DNA of 6,810 nucleotides from Clostridia bacterium (GCA_900766895.1 CAAFXF010000129.1:1-6810); one strand, 5' to 3'; counted from the stretch's first letter, positions 1-5,594 are shown. Numbers and translations: made by a program. The notes: a model not told the origin generated them from the sequence alone.

Positions 1-92
1 ATGCAGGGCTGATTATTCAGGTTTTGCCTGAGGACGAGGCGCAGTATATGACACAGCTGTTTAACGACCTTGAGGAGCTTGGAGTGCAATGA
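1..92 (+). CDS. hypC: HypC/HupF-family [NiFe]-hydrogenase maturation chaperone, 3' end only
   Basis: Only the last 29 complete codons are present. The frame is open from the left edge and closes with TGA at 90-92. The translated tail begins A-G-L-I-I-Q-V and continues through P-E-D-E-A to a Leu/Glu-rich helix ending E-E-L-G-V-Q. This matches the usual C-terminus of HypC, where an H-A-G-F-A-I strand is followed by an acidic helix of the D-E-E-E-A type. The two bases before the Ala codon (AT) are compatible with the expected His codon. HypC is a small chaperone that works with HypD to carry the Fe(CN)2CO group to the hydrogenase large subunit. Its stop overlaps the hypD start (ATGA), which indicates translational coupling. 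The diagnostic N-terminal Met-Cys motif lies outside the window, so the call rests on the tail and on the neighbouring hypD. Confidence 0.85.
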   Translation, partial: AGLIIQVLPEDEAQYMTQLFNDLEELGVQ

Positions 93-1126
93 ACATAAAC
101 GACGTACTGGAATTTCTTAAGCAATACGACGGTGACGAAATAACCATTATGGAGGTTTGCGGAACTCACACTGCATCCATATCGGAAAACGCAATACCGT
201 CACTGATAAGCGACAAAATACATCTAATCAGCGGACCGGGATGCCCTGTTTGTGTGACGGTGTCCGACTATGTTGACAGGCTGATTGAGCTTGCGCTTAA
301 TGGAAACATCATAGTTACATTCGGTGATATGATAAGGGTGCCGGGAAGCAGACAGGCGTTAGCGGACATCAAGGCACAGGGTGCCGATATACGAATGGTG
401 TACTCCCCTATTCAAACCATTGAGCTTGCAAAGGCAGAGCCTGACAGAAGCTTTGTTTTTGCTGCTGTCGGCTTTGAAACGACAACACCTATTTATGCAC
501 TTTTGCTTGATGAAATAATCAAGCAGGGCATTGAAAACATTAAGCTTTTGACAGCATTAAAAACCATGCCTAATGTTATTGCAAGGATGTGTGATAGTGA
601 GAATACCATTGACGGTTTTCTGGCACCGGGACATGTTGCTGTTATCACAGGCAGTGAGGCATTTGCACCTCTTGCAGAAAGATACAACCTGCCATTCGCT
701 GTCAGCGGATTTGAGGCAGAGGAAATATTTGCTTCAATTTATGCACTCGTAAAATTACGCGGCACGGGCAAGGTAATTAACCTTTACAAATCCGCGGTTA
801 ATGAAAACAAGAACGAAAAGGCATATGAAATAGTTAACAAATACCTTGAACCATATGACGCCTCCTGGAGAGGTCTTGGCGTTATCAAAGGCTCCGGTAT
901 GGCAATAAAAGGCGAATATTCAAGATATGACGCAGGCTCCCGAGAGCTTGTAAACGACTACTCACACAAAAACGGATGCAGCTGTAAGGACATCATCACC
1001 GGCATAAAAAAGCCTACCGATTGCCCGCTGTACAACACAGCTTGCACCCCTGAAAGTCCAAAGGGTGCCTGTATGGTAAGCAACGAGGGCGCCTGCTTTA
1101 ACTACATTACAAACAACAGGAAATAG
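89..1126 (+). CDS. hypD: HypD, [NiFe]-hydrogenase Fe-cyanide assembly protein
   Basis: This 345-residue cytoplasmic iron-sulfur protein forms the scaffold, with HypC, on which cyanide from HypE is added to iron to make the Fe(CN)2CO moiety of [NiFe]-hydrogenases. The family signatures are all visible: M-E-V-C-G-T-H-T (Cys24), G-P-G-C-P-V-C (Cys52, Cys55), T-F-G-D-M-I-R-V-P-G-S near 77-87, V-G-F-E-T-T-T-P near 127-134, L-A-P-G-H-V near 178-183 and S-G-F-E-A-E-E-I near 206-213. A C-terminal cluster region contains Cys297, 299, 312, 319, 328 and 336 in the family's K-K-P-T-D-C-P-L...A-C-T-P-E...G-A-C-M-V...G-A-C pattern, which carries the [4Fe-4S] ligands. Length is normal for the family (about 350-380). 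The start at 89 overlaps the hypC stop and has GGAG at 81-84 and GAGGAG at 72-77 upstream. No missing residue or frameshift is seen. Confidence 0.97.
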   Translation: MNINDVLEFLKQYDGDEITIMEVCGTHTASISENAIPSLISDKIHLISGPGCPVCVTVSDYVDRLIELALNGNIIVTFGDMIRVPGSRQALADIKAQGADIRMVYSPIQTIELAKAEPDRSFVFAAVGFETTTPIYALLLDEIIKQGIENIKLLTALKTMPNVIARMCDSENTIDGFLAPGHVAVITGSEAFAPLAERYNLPFAVSGFEAEEIFASIYALVKLRGTGKVINLYKSAVNENKNEKAYEIVNKYLEPYDASWRGLGVIKGSGMAIKGEYSRYDAGSRELVNDYSHKNGCSCKDIITGIKKPTDCPLYNTACTPESPKGACMVSNEGACFNYITNNRK

Positions 1127-1129
1127 AAA

Positions 1130-2107
1130 ATGAAGATTACATTATCACACGGAAGCGGAGGAAAATCCACAAACGAGCTTATAGACAAAATATTTGCCAA
1201 CCGCTTTTCCAATCCAATACTGAATATGATGGAGGACAGTGCTGTTGTTGACGGCTGTGACAAAATTGCCATAACCACCGACAGCTTTGTTGTCACCCCA
1301 CTGTTCTTTAACGGCGGTGACATCGGCAGACTTGCTGTGTGCGGAACAGTAAACGACCTGCTTATGCGCGGCGCCGTTCCAAAATACATAACAAGTGCAT
1401 TTATCATTGAAGAGGGTGCAGATACCGACACCCTTGAAGCAATAGCAGACTCTATGGCTCAAACAGCAAAAGAAGCAGGAGTTATTGTTGTTGCCGGCGA
1501 TACAAAGGTTATTGAGGGCAACGGCGGAGTTTACATAAACACCACCGGTATCGGCTTTTCAAAAACAGACGACATTGTGTCAAGCAATCTGCATAACGGT
1601 GATGCAGTAATTGTCAGCGGAACCATGGGCGACCACCACGCAACAATTCTTTCCGCAAGAATGGATATTGAAAACAGCATTCGCTCTGACAACGCACCTC
1701 TTTGCGATATAGTTAAGAATTTGCAGGATAACAGCATTGACATACATTGTATGCGAGATGTAACAAGAGGCGGACTCGGTACCGTACTAAACGAGCTTGC
1801 AAAGGCATCTAATAAATGTATAGAAATTGAGGAGGGCAAAATTCCTGTTACAGATGAGGTAAAGGCTTTTGCAAAAATCCTTGGGCTGAACATTATGCAT
1901 ATGGGCAACGAGGGCAAGCTTGTTGCCGTTGTCGCAAAGGAGCAAGCGCAAAAAGCTGTTGAGATAATCAGAGGCAGTAAATACGGCGAAAACGCTGAAA
2001 TTATAGGAAAGGTTTGTGACGGCGACGGAGTTACACTCATCACTTCACTCGGCGGAAAACGAAGGGTAAATGTACTAATCGGTGAGGGCTTACCGAGAAT
2101 ATGCTAA
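1130..2107 (+). CDS. hypE: HypE, carbamoyl dehydratase (cyanide-ligand donor)
   Basis: HypE (325 residues) takes a carbamoyl group from HypF onto its C-terminal cysteine thiol, dehydrates it with ATP to a thiocyanate, and passes the cyanide to iron on HypC-HypD. The sequence belongs to the PurM/SelD-like ATP-binding superfamily. It has a Gly-rich start (L-S-H-G-S-G-G-K), T-T-D-S-F-V-V-T-P at 49-57, G-G-D-I-G-R-L-A-V-C-G-T-V-N-D at 62-76, M-R-D-V-T-R-G-G-L-G at 208-217 and G-N-E-G-K-L at 259-264. The protein ends exactly in P-R-I-C, with Cys325 as the reactive terminal residue, so it is intact to its last amino acid. A motif I recall as G-D-H-G reads G-D-H-H here (167-170), a mild variation. 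It begins 3 nt after hypD, with AGGAAA at 1118-1123 overlapping the hypD end. HypF, HypA and HypB are not in the window. Confidence 0.97.
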   Translation: MKITLSHGSGGKSTNELIDKIFANRFSNPILNMMEDSAVVDGCDKIAITTDSFVVTPLFFNGGDIGRLAVCGTVNDLLMRGAVPKYITSAFIIEEGADTDTLEAIADSMAQTAKEAGVIVVAGDTKVIEGNGGVYINTTGIGFSKTDDIVSSNLHNGDAVIVSGTMGDHHATILSARMDIENSIRSDNAPLCDIVKNLQDNSIDIHCMRDVTRGGLGTVLNELAKASNKCIEIEEGKIPVTDEVKAFAKILGLNIMHMGNEGKLVAVVAKEQAQKAVEIIRGSKYGENAEIIGKVCDGDGVTLITSLGGKRRVNVLIGEGLPRIC

Positions 2108-2108
2108 A

Positions 2109-2153
2109 AAACAAGGAGCTGTCAAAAACGATAGCTCCTTGTTTATATTTTTT
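2109..2153. terminator. Bidirectional intrinsic terminator between hypE and metY
   Basis: The arms 2109-2123 and 2130-2144 form a 15-bp stem (one G-U pair) around the loop AAAAAC, with the GC-rich core AAGGAGCT/AGCTCCTT. On the plus strand it is followed by a T-rich run to about 2153. On the minus strand the A run at 2106-2111 becomes a U tract. It therefore ends hypCDE from the left and metY from the right, as expected for convergent genes. It starts two bases after the hypE stop codon. Confidence 0.88.
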
Positions 2154-3432
2154 ATTGTATGCTATTGAGTGCCTGCTCGATGTCTGCAAGTATATCATCA
2201 ATATGCTCTGTGCCGATTGAAAGCCTGATTGTATTTGGCTTGATTCCCTGCTCTGCCAGCTCCTCCTCGCTCAATTGCGAGTGTGTTGTGGTTGCAGGGT
2301 GAATAACAAGTGATTTAACATCTGCAACGTTTGCAAGGATGGAAAAGATTTTAAGAGAATCAATAAACTTCTTTGCTTCCTTTTCACCACCCTTAATTTC
2401 AAAGGTGAATATTGAACCTGCACCGTTTGGAAAATACTCGTTATAGAGTGCCTGATATTTTGGATTGAGTGATGGGTGATTTACCTTTTCCACAAGAGGA
2501 TGAGAGTCAAGAAATTCTACTACTCTTTTGGCATTTTCTACATGACGCTCAACTCTTAAAGAAAGAGTTTCAGTGCCTTGTAAAAGAAGGAAGGCGTTAA
2601 ACGGAGAAATTGTTGCACCTGTATCACGCAAAATTATTGCTCTGATATAGGTTACAAATGCTGCAGGACCTACTGCGTCGGCAAAGCTGATACCGTGATA
2701 GCTTGGATTTGCATCGGCTATCTGCGGGAACTTGCCCGAAGCCTTCCAATCAAATTTACCGCTGTCAACAATAATACCGCCGAGAGTTGTACCGTGACCG
2801 CCGATAAACTTTGTAGCCGAAGCAACAACAATGTCTGCACCGTATTCAATCGGTCGAAGAAGATAAGGTGTTGTAAAGGTATCGTCAACAACAAGCGGTA
2901 TGTTGTTTTTGTGAGCAATTTCGGCAACAGCCTTAATATCAATTATGTTCGAATTAGGGTTACCCAAGGTTTCAATGAAAATTGCCTTTGTGTTCGGCTG
3001 AATTGCCCTTGCAAAATTTTCCGCATCATCGGGGTCAACAAAGGTTGTTGTAACGCCGTGTCTTGGGAATGTATGAGCAAGATAGTTATAGGTACCGCCG
3101 TAAATTGTCTTTGCGGCAACAATATGGTCACCCGACTGTGCCAATGCCTGAAACGCATATGCTATTGCAGCGGCACCCGAAGCAGTTGCCAAGCCTGCAA
3201 CACCTCCCTCAAGAGCCGCAAGCCTTTGCTCAAATACATCCTGAGTGCTGTTTGTTAATCTGCCGTAAATGTTACCTGCATCTGCAAGGCCGAATCTTGC
3301 CTGTGCGTGATCGCTGTCTCTGAAAACATAAGATGTTGTTTGATAAATGGGTACTGCCCTTGCATCTGTTGCAGGGTCCGGGCTTTCCTGTCCTACGTGG
3401 AGCTGTAATGTTTCGAATTTATAGTTTGACAT
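2152..3432 (-). CDS. metY: O-acetylhomoserine sulfhydrylase (PLP-dependent, Cys/Met metabolism family)
   Basis: This enzyme makes homocysteine (or homocysteine-like thioethers) from O-acetyl-L-homoserine and sulfide in the cytoplasm, the direct-sulfhydrylation route to methionine. Its 426 residues match the usual 420-435 of this branch, which is longer than the roughly 380-400 of MetB/MetC. Visible landmarks are the L-H-V-G-Q start (11-15), phosphate-binding Y-G-R (Tyr56, Arg58), A-L-E-G-G (73-77), A-S-G-A-A-A (84-89), the PLP-stacking Tyr in T-I-Y-G-G-T-Y (Tyr111), Asp183 in V-V-D-D-T-F-T-T-P-Y, the Schiff-base Lys208 in S-A-T-K-F-I-G-G-H-G, and carboxylate-binding Arg403 in T-I-R-L-S-I-G-T-E-H. 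The start at 3432 has AAAGGAAA at 3442-3449, 9 nt upstream. It is transcribed alone from the promoter at 3610-3638 through a long leader with a poly-Cys peptide, and ends at the terminator at 2109-2144. Close relatives accept O-acetylserine or O-succinylhomoserine, so substrate choice is a family inference. Confidence 0.93.
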   Translation of the reverse strand: MSNYKFETLQLHVGQESPDPATDARAVPIYQTTSYVFRDSDHAQARFGLADAGNIYGRLTNSTQDVFEQRLAALEGGVAGLATASGAAAIAYAFQALAQSGDHIVAAKTIYGGTYNYLAHTFPRHGVTTTFVDPDDAENFARAIQPNTKAIFIETLGNPNSNIIDIKAVAEIAHKNNIPLVVDDTFTTPYLLRPIEYGADIVVASATKFIGGHGTTLGGIIVDSGKFDWKASGKFPQIADANPSYHGISFADAVGPAAFVTYIRAIILRDTGATISPFNAFLLLQGTETLSLRVERHVENAKRVVEFLDSHPLVEKVNHPSLNPKYQALYNEYFPNGAGSIFTFEIKGGEKEAKKFIDSLKIFSILANVADVKSLVIHPATTTHSQLSEEELAEQGIKPNTIRLSIGTEHIDDILADIEQALNSIQ

Positions 3433-3449
3433 AATAAAATATTTCCTTT

Positions 3450-3509
3450 CAAATGTAATGACTGTGTTATGCTAAAAAATTTTTTGAATTAACAACAGCA
3501 ACACATTCG
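3450..3509 (-). promoter_or_regulatory. Predicted hairpin linking leader Cys codons to the metY ribosome binding site
   Basis: In the metY leader RNA two nested pairings can form. The outer one is CGAAUGU (3509-3503) with ACAUUUG (3456-3450): 7 bp including one G-U. The inner one is GCUGUUGUUA (3499-3490) with UAACACAGU (3469-3461): 9 bp with a single bulged U and one G-U. The inner 5' arm is made of three of the four Cys codons and the stop of the leader peptide. The 3' foot ends at 3450, directly against the metY ribosome binding site AAAGGAAA (3449-3442). A ribosome on the Cys codons would melt both stems. There is no U tract right after the 3' foot, so this does not look like a classical intrinsic terminator. 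Translational control or Rho-dependent attenuation would fit better. The pairing was found by eye and no energy was computed. Confidence 0.45.
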
Positions 3510-3557
3510 TCCAAATCTGAAATTATGCCTTAAAAGACTGTTGAAAATGCTTTTCAT
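3489..3557 (-). CDS. Poly-cysteine leader peptide (22 aa) of metY, candidate cysteine-responsive attenuator
   Basis: The metY leader contains a small ORF starting M-K-S-I-F-N-S-L-L-R and ending R-F-G-R-M-C-C-C-C, with codons TGT TGC TGT TGT immediately followed by TAA. It has a full consensus ribosome binding site, GGAGG (plus-strand CCTCC at 3567-3571), 9 nt before the ATG at 3557. The ORF lies wholly inside the roughly 170-nt transcribed leader and ends 56 nt before the metY start. Poly-cysteine short ORFs are established as cysteine-responsive attenuators of sulfur genes in mycobacteria, and stalling at regulatory codons is the general leader-peptide principle (his, trp, leu). Here the downstream gene makes homocysteine from sulfide, so the logic fits: low Cys-tRNA stalls the ribosome and lifts repression. 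The basic, amphipathic front could be a nascent-chain feature or have no function. I do not recognise the peptide as a named family. Conservation has not been tested. Confidence 0.78.
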   Translation of the reverse strand: MKSIFNSLLRHNFRFGRMCCCC

Positions 3558-3575
3558 TTTTATTTACCTCCAACT

Positions 3576-3592
3576 CCTACCATAGCGGTAGG
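3576..3592. promoter_or_regulatory. Dyad operator-like site A in the metY 5' leader
   Basis: CCTACC-ATAGC-GGTAGG is a perfect 6-bp inverted repeat with a 5-bp spacer. It lies about 11-28 nt downstream of the predicted metY start of transcription and just upstream of the leader-peptide ribosome binding site. The CCTAC-N7-GTAGG shape is reminiscent of sites bound by Rrf2-family regulators (IscR/CymR type), which control cysteine and Fe-S metabolism, but no regulator gene is in the window. The transcribed version could also fold as a small RNA hairpin (CCUACC/GGUAGG), so DNA and RNA roles cannot be separated by sequence alone. Confidence 0.5.
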
Positions 3593-3609
3593 TTTTGTTG
3601 TTTGATTGC

Positions 3610-3638
3610 ATTATACTACGCAATACCCACTATGTCAA
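3610..3638 (-). promoter_or_regulatory. Consensus sigma-A promoter of metY
   Basis: On the minus strand a perfect -35 TTGACA (3638-3633) is followed by 17 bp and a perfect -10 TATAAT (3615-3610). Transcription should start near 3603, giving a leader of about 170 nt before the metY ATG. A promoter this strong usually needs repression or attenuation, which fits the operator-like site B over the -35 and the poly-Cys peptide in the leader. The A/T-rich stretch around 3649-3664 lies upstream and could act as an UP element. Confidence 0.88.
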
Positions 3639-3642
3639 TAGG
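3626..3642. promoter_or_regulatory. Operator-like site B overlapping the metY -35 element
   Basis: CCCACTATGTCAATAGG (minus strand CCTATTGACATAGTGGG) matches site A at 11 of 17 positions when both are read in the same orientation. It keeps the flanking CC...GG frame and the 17-bp length. It contains the whole -35 hexamer, so a bound protein would block RNA polymerase. The dyad is much weaker than at site A. The assignment depends on the repeat relationship rather than on a known motif. Confidence 0.4.
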
Positions 3643-3666
3643 TTTTGTGTATTTTTTCAAAAATTC

Positions 3667-3694
3667 TTGACAACTCCTATTTTATGTGGATAAT
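3667..3694 (+). promoter_or_regulatory. Sigma-A promoter of larBC
   Basis: A perfect -35 TTGACA (3667-3672), a 16-bp spacer and the -10 GATAAT (3689-3694, five of six consensus bases) place the start of transcription near 3701. That leaves only about 11 nt before the larB ATG at 3712. The -35 lies 28 bp from the metY -35, so the two promoters are back to back. The repeat half-site CAACTCCTA (3671-3679) overlaps the end of the -35 and the spacer. Confidence 0.72.
3671..3690. promoter_or_regulatory. Possible operator half-site C in the larB promoter spacer
   Basis: CAACTCCTA at 3671-3679 is identical to 3571-3579 of the site A region and sits exactly 100 bp from it. The right half (TGTGGA, 3685-3690) only loosely resembles the other sites. 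If real, it would place larBC under the same regulator as metY. This is the weakest of the three sites. Confidence 0.3.
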
Positions 3695-3711
3695 AAGCAT
3701 TAGGTGATACG

Positions 3712-4464
3712 ATGAACAAAAACGATATTTTGGCCATTCTTAACGGTGTTGGGCAAGGTGAAATTTCACCAAACGAGGCGCTTGAAAAAATTAATATCAA
3801 ATCATATGAGGAGCTTGGCTTTGCAAATGTTGACACATCGCGCTCGTTAAGACACGGTGTCGGTGAGGTTATATACGGCGAAAGCAAGAGTGCCGAGCAG
3901 ATAAGAGCTATTGCACAGGCTCTGCTTGACAGCGGTGAGCCTACTGTACTTATCACAAGGATAAATGAAGAAAAGGCAGAATATGTAGGCAAAACAATAA
4001 GGCTTGAATACGACAGCGAGGCAAGAGCTGCTGTTGCAGGTACTGTACCAAAGCCAAACGGCAACGGAAAAATTGTTGTTTGCTGTGCAGGCACGTCAGA
4101 CCTTTACTGTGCCAAAGAAGCTGTGATGACGGCAAGAGCATTTGGCAACGAGGTTGTAGAAATGTACGATGTCGGAGTTGCCGGAATACACAGATTGCTT
4201 GACAAGGCAGAGGTGCTGTCAAAGGCAAAGGCGGTTATTTCCATTGCAGGTATGGAGGGAGCCTTGGCAAGTGTTATAGGCGGTTTGGCCTCCTGCCCTG
4301 TTATTGCGGTACCCACAAGCGTTGGCTACGGTGCCAGCTTTGGAGGAGTATCGGCTCTGCTTGCAATGCTAAACAGCTGTGCAAGCAATGTAAGCGTGGT
4401 TAACATAGACAACGGCTTTGGTGCTGCCTACATAGCAAGTATGATAAATCATCAGGAAATATAA
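3712..4464 (+). CDS. larB: LarB, nickel-pincer cofactor biosynthesis carboxylase/hydrolase
   Basis: LarB starts the nickel-pincer nucleotide (NPN) pathway. It carboxylates the pyridinium ring of nicotinic acid adenine dinucleotide and hydrolyses the phosphoanhydride, giving pyridinium-3,5-biscarboxylate mononucleotide. The protein has 250 residues, normal for the family. The N-terminal part (1-110) has the conserved H-G-V-G-E-V-I-Y-G (48-56) and L-I-T-R (80-83). The C-terminal part (120-250) is the PurE/AIR-carboxylase-like domain with V-C-C-A-G-T-S-D (123-130), G-V-A-G-I-H-R (155-161), A-G-M-E-G-A-L-A-S-V (179-188), P-T-S-V-G-Y-G (201-207) and N-S-C-A...N-I-D-N-G-F-G-A (221-238). Cys223 and Glu182 occupy the positions of the catalytic Cys and Glu known in Lactobacillus plantarum LarB. 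The ribosome binding site AGGTGA (3702-3707) is 4 nt before the ATG. It forms an operon with larC; larE and larA are not in the window. Confidence 0.95.
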   Translation: MNKNDILAILNGVGQGEISPNEALEKINIKSYEELGFANVDTSRSLRHGVGEVIYGESKSAEQIRAIAQALLDSGEPTVLITRINEEKAEYVGKTIRLEYDSEARAAVAGTVPKPNGNGKIVVCCAGTSDLYCAKEAVMTARAFGNEVVEMYDVGVAGIHRLLDKAEVLSKAKAVISIAGMEGALASVIGGLASCPVIAVPTSVGYGASFGGVSALLAMLNSCASNVSVVNIDNGFGAAYIASMINHQEI

Positions 4465-4468
4465 CGGT

Positions 4469-5593
4469 ATGAAGGAATTATATATAGAATGTAATATGGG
4501 TGTTGCGGGCGATATGCTGTCGGCTGCCCTGCTTGATACATTAAACGACAATGACAGAAAAATAATAACAGACAGGTTAAATTCTCTTTTGCCAAATGTA
4601 AGGGTTACTTTATCTAAGGTAAAAAAGAATGAAATATCGGCATCAAAGTTTGATGTAAGCATAACCGAATGCGGACATCATCACACCGATATTGCCGAAA
4701 TATACGGTATTATTGACAGCTTTGATTTGCCTGACAATGTAAAGGATAACGCAAAGAAGATTTACTCCCTGATTGCAAATGCAGAAAGCAAGGTACACGG
4801 CACTAAGGTTGCCGATGTTCATTTGCACGAGGTCGGTGCAAAGGATGCAATCATTGACGTTACCGCATTTTGCTATATACTAGATTACATTAATATAGAG
4901 AAGGTGCATTGCTCACCTATCGTTACAGGATACGGAAGCGTTAAAACACAGCACGGAATTTTATCGGTGCCTGCCCCTGCAACCGCAGAATTATTAGAAG
5001 GTATGCAAATTATTTCGGGCGACATTGAGGGTGAGCTGACAACTCCCACCGGCGCGGCTATTGTTAAATATTTTGCAAACAAAACCTCCCCCATCAATAT
5101 GAATATTAAAAAAACAGGCTACGGTGCGGGAACAAAGGATTTTGCAAAGCCTAATGTTGTCAGAGTGTTTATCGGAGAAAGCGACGACGCAGAGGATATA
5201 TATGAGCTACGCTGTCAGCTTGACGATATGACCGGTGAGGAAATGGGATACGCAATAACAAAGCTGATTGATTTGGGCGCAAAGGATGCTTACGTTAAGC
5301 CTATTGTTATGAAAAAAAGCAGGCCCTCCTTTGAGTTTACGGTTATCAGTTCTCCTAAAAAAAAGGATGAGTTGACCGCTCAAATCTTCAAGCACACAAC
5401 AACCCTTGGGGTGCGTCAGGTAGAATGTAAACGATGCACATTAAGCCGAGAAATAAAGGAAAGCAATTGCGTACACATAAAAAAATCATCAGGCTACGGC
5501 ACAGAAAAAAGCAAAATTGAATTTGACGATTTGGCAAAAATTGCCGACGAAAAGGACATTTCCCTTTTTGATGCAAGAAAGCTTGTTGAATAA
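4469..5593 (+). CDS. larC: LarC, CTP-dependent nickel insertase for the nickel-pincer cofactor
   Basis: LarC inserts nickel into the bis-thiocarboxylate precursor, a CTP-dependent cyclometallation that is the last step of NPN synthesis. The 374 residues cover both LarC1 and LarC2 in one open frame. Seen are the start E-C-N-M-G-V-A-G-D-M (7-16), a His cluster E-C-G-H-H-H-T-D-I (67-75) typical of metal handling in this family, H-L-H-E-V-G-A-K-D-A-I-I-D-V (118-131), S-V-P-A-P-A-T-A-E-L-L (166-176), T-T-P-T-G-A-A-I (191-198), and the LarC2 portion from about 245 with C-Q-L-D-D-M-T-G-E (249-257), K-P-I-V-M-K-K-S-R-P (277-286) and T-T-L-G-V-R (311-316). In L. plantarum LarC2 is made by programmed frameshifting; here none is needed. 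It is somewhat shorter than the usual 390-430, mainly in the linkers. The start lies 4 nt after larB, with AGGAAA (4454-4459) 9 nt upstream. Confidence 0.94.
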   Translation: MKELYIECNMGVAGDMLSAALLDTLNDNDRKIITDRLNSLLPNVRVTLSKVKKNEISASKFDVSITECGHHHTDIAEIYGIIDSFDLPDNVKDNAKKIYSLIANAESKVHGTKVADVHLHEVGAKDAIIDVTAFCYILDYINIEKVHCSPIVTGYGSVKTQHGILSVPAPATAELLEGMQIISGDIEGELTTPTGAAIVKYFANKTSPINMNIKKTGYGAGTKDFAKPNVVRVFIGESDDAEDIYELRCQLDDMTGEEMGYAITKLIDLGAKDAYVKPIVMKKSRPSFEFTVISSPKKKDELTAQIFKHTTTLGVRQVECKRCTLSREIKESNCVHIKKSSGYGTEKSKIEFDDLAKIADEKDISLFDARKLVE

Positions 5594-5594
5594 A

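Larger units (their letters stand above)
3571..3648. repeat. Imperfect 28-bp direct repeat with 50-bp periodicity
   Basis: The segments 3571-3598 and 3621-3648 match at 20 of 28 positions and share an identical 10-bp end, TAGGTTTTGT (3589-3598 and 3639-3648). A third partial copy starts at 3671, where CAACTCCTA (3671-3679) repeats 3571-3579 exactly. Each copy starts 50 bp after the previous one. The conserved core is CC(T/C)A(C/T), followed in the first two copies by TAGG. The copies lie at the metY leader, the metY -35 and the larB promoter spacer, so they are most simply read as multiple binding sites for one regulator. Confidence 0.55.

Noticed and set aside
1531..2043. A 170-codon minus-strand frame opposite hypE
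   Set aside because: It is Ser/Pro/Thr-rich shadow translation of conserved hypE codons, with no domain or ribosome binding site.
2695..3258. A 187-codon open frame on the plus strand opposite metY
   Set aside because: It has no ribosome binding site or recognisable domain, its composition is odd (Cys-, Asn- and Arg-rich), and it lies entirely antisense to a well-supported PLP enzyme, so it is a shadow frame.
3476..3487. A6T6 palindrome as an attenuator terminator
   Set aside because: A pure A/T palindrome without a loop would give at most a 4-bp A-U stem. It lies in the loop of the larger predicted hairpin and has no GC core.
3433..3603. A SAM (S-box) riboswitch or T-box in the metY leader, as is common for methionine genes in Firmicutes
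   Set aside because: The leader lacks the multi-helix S-box core, has no T-box sequence, and has no intrinsic terminator hairpin with a U tract before metY. The poly-Cys ORF explains the leader better.
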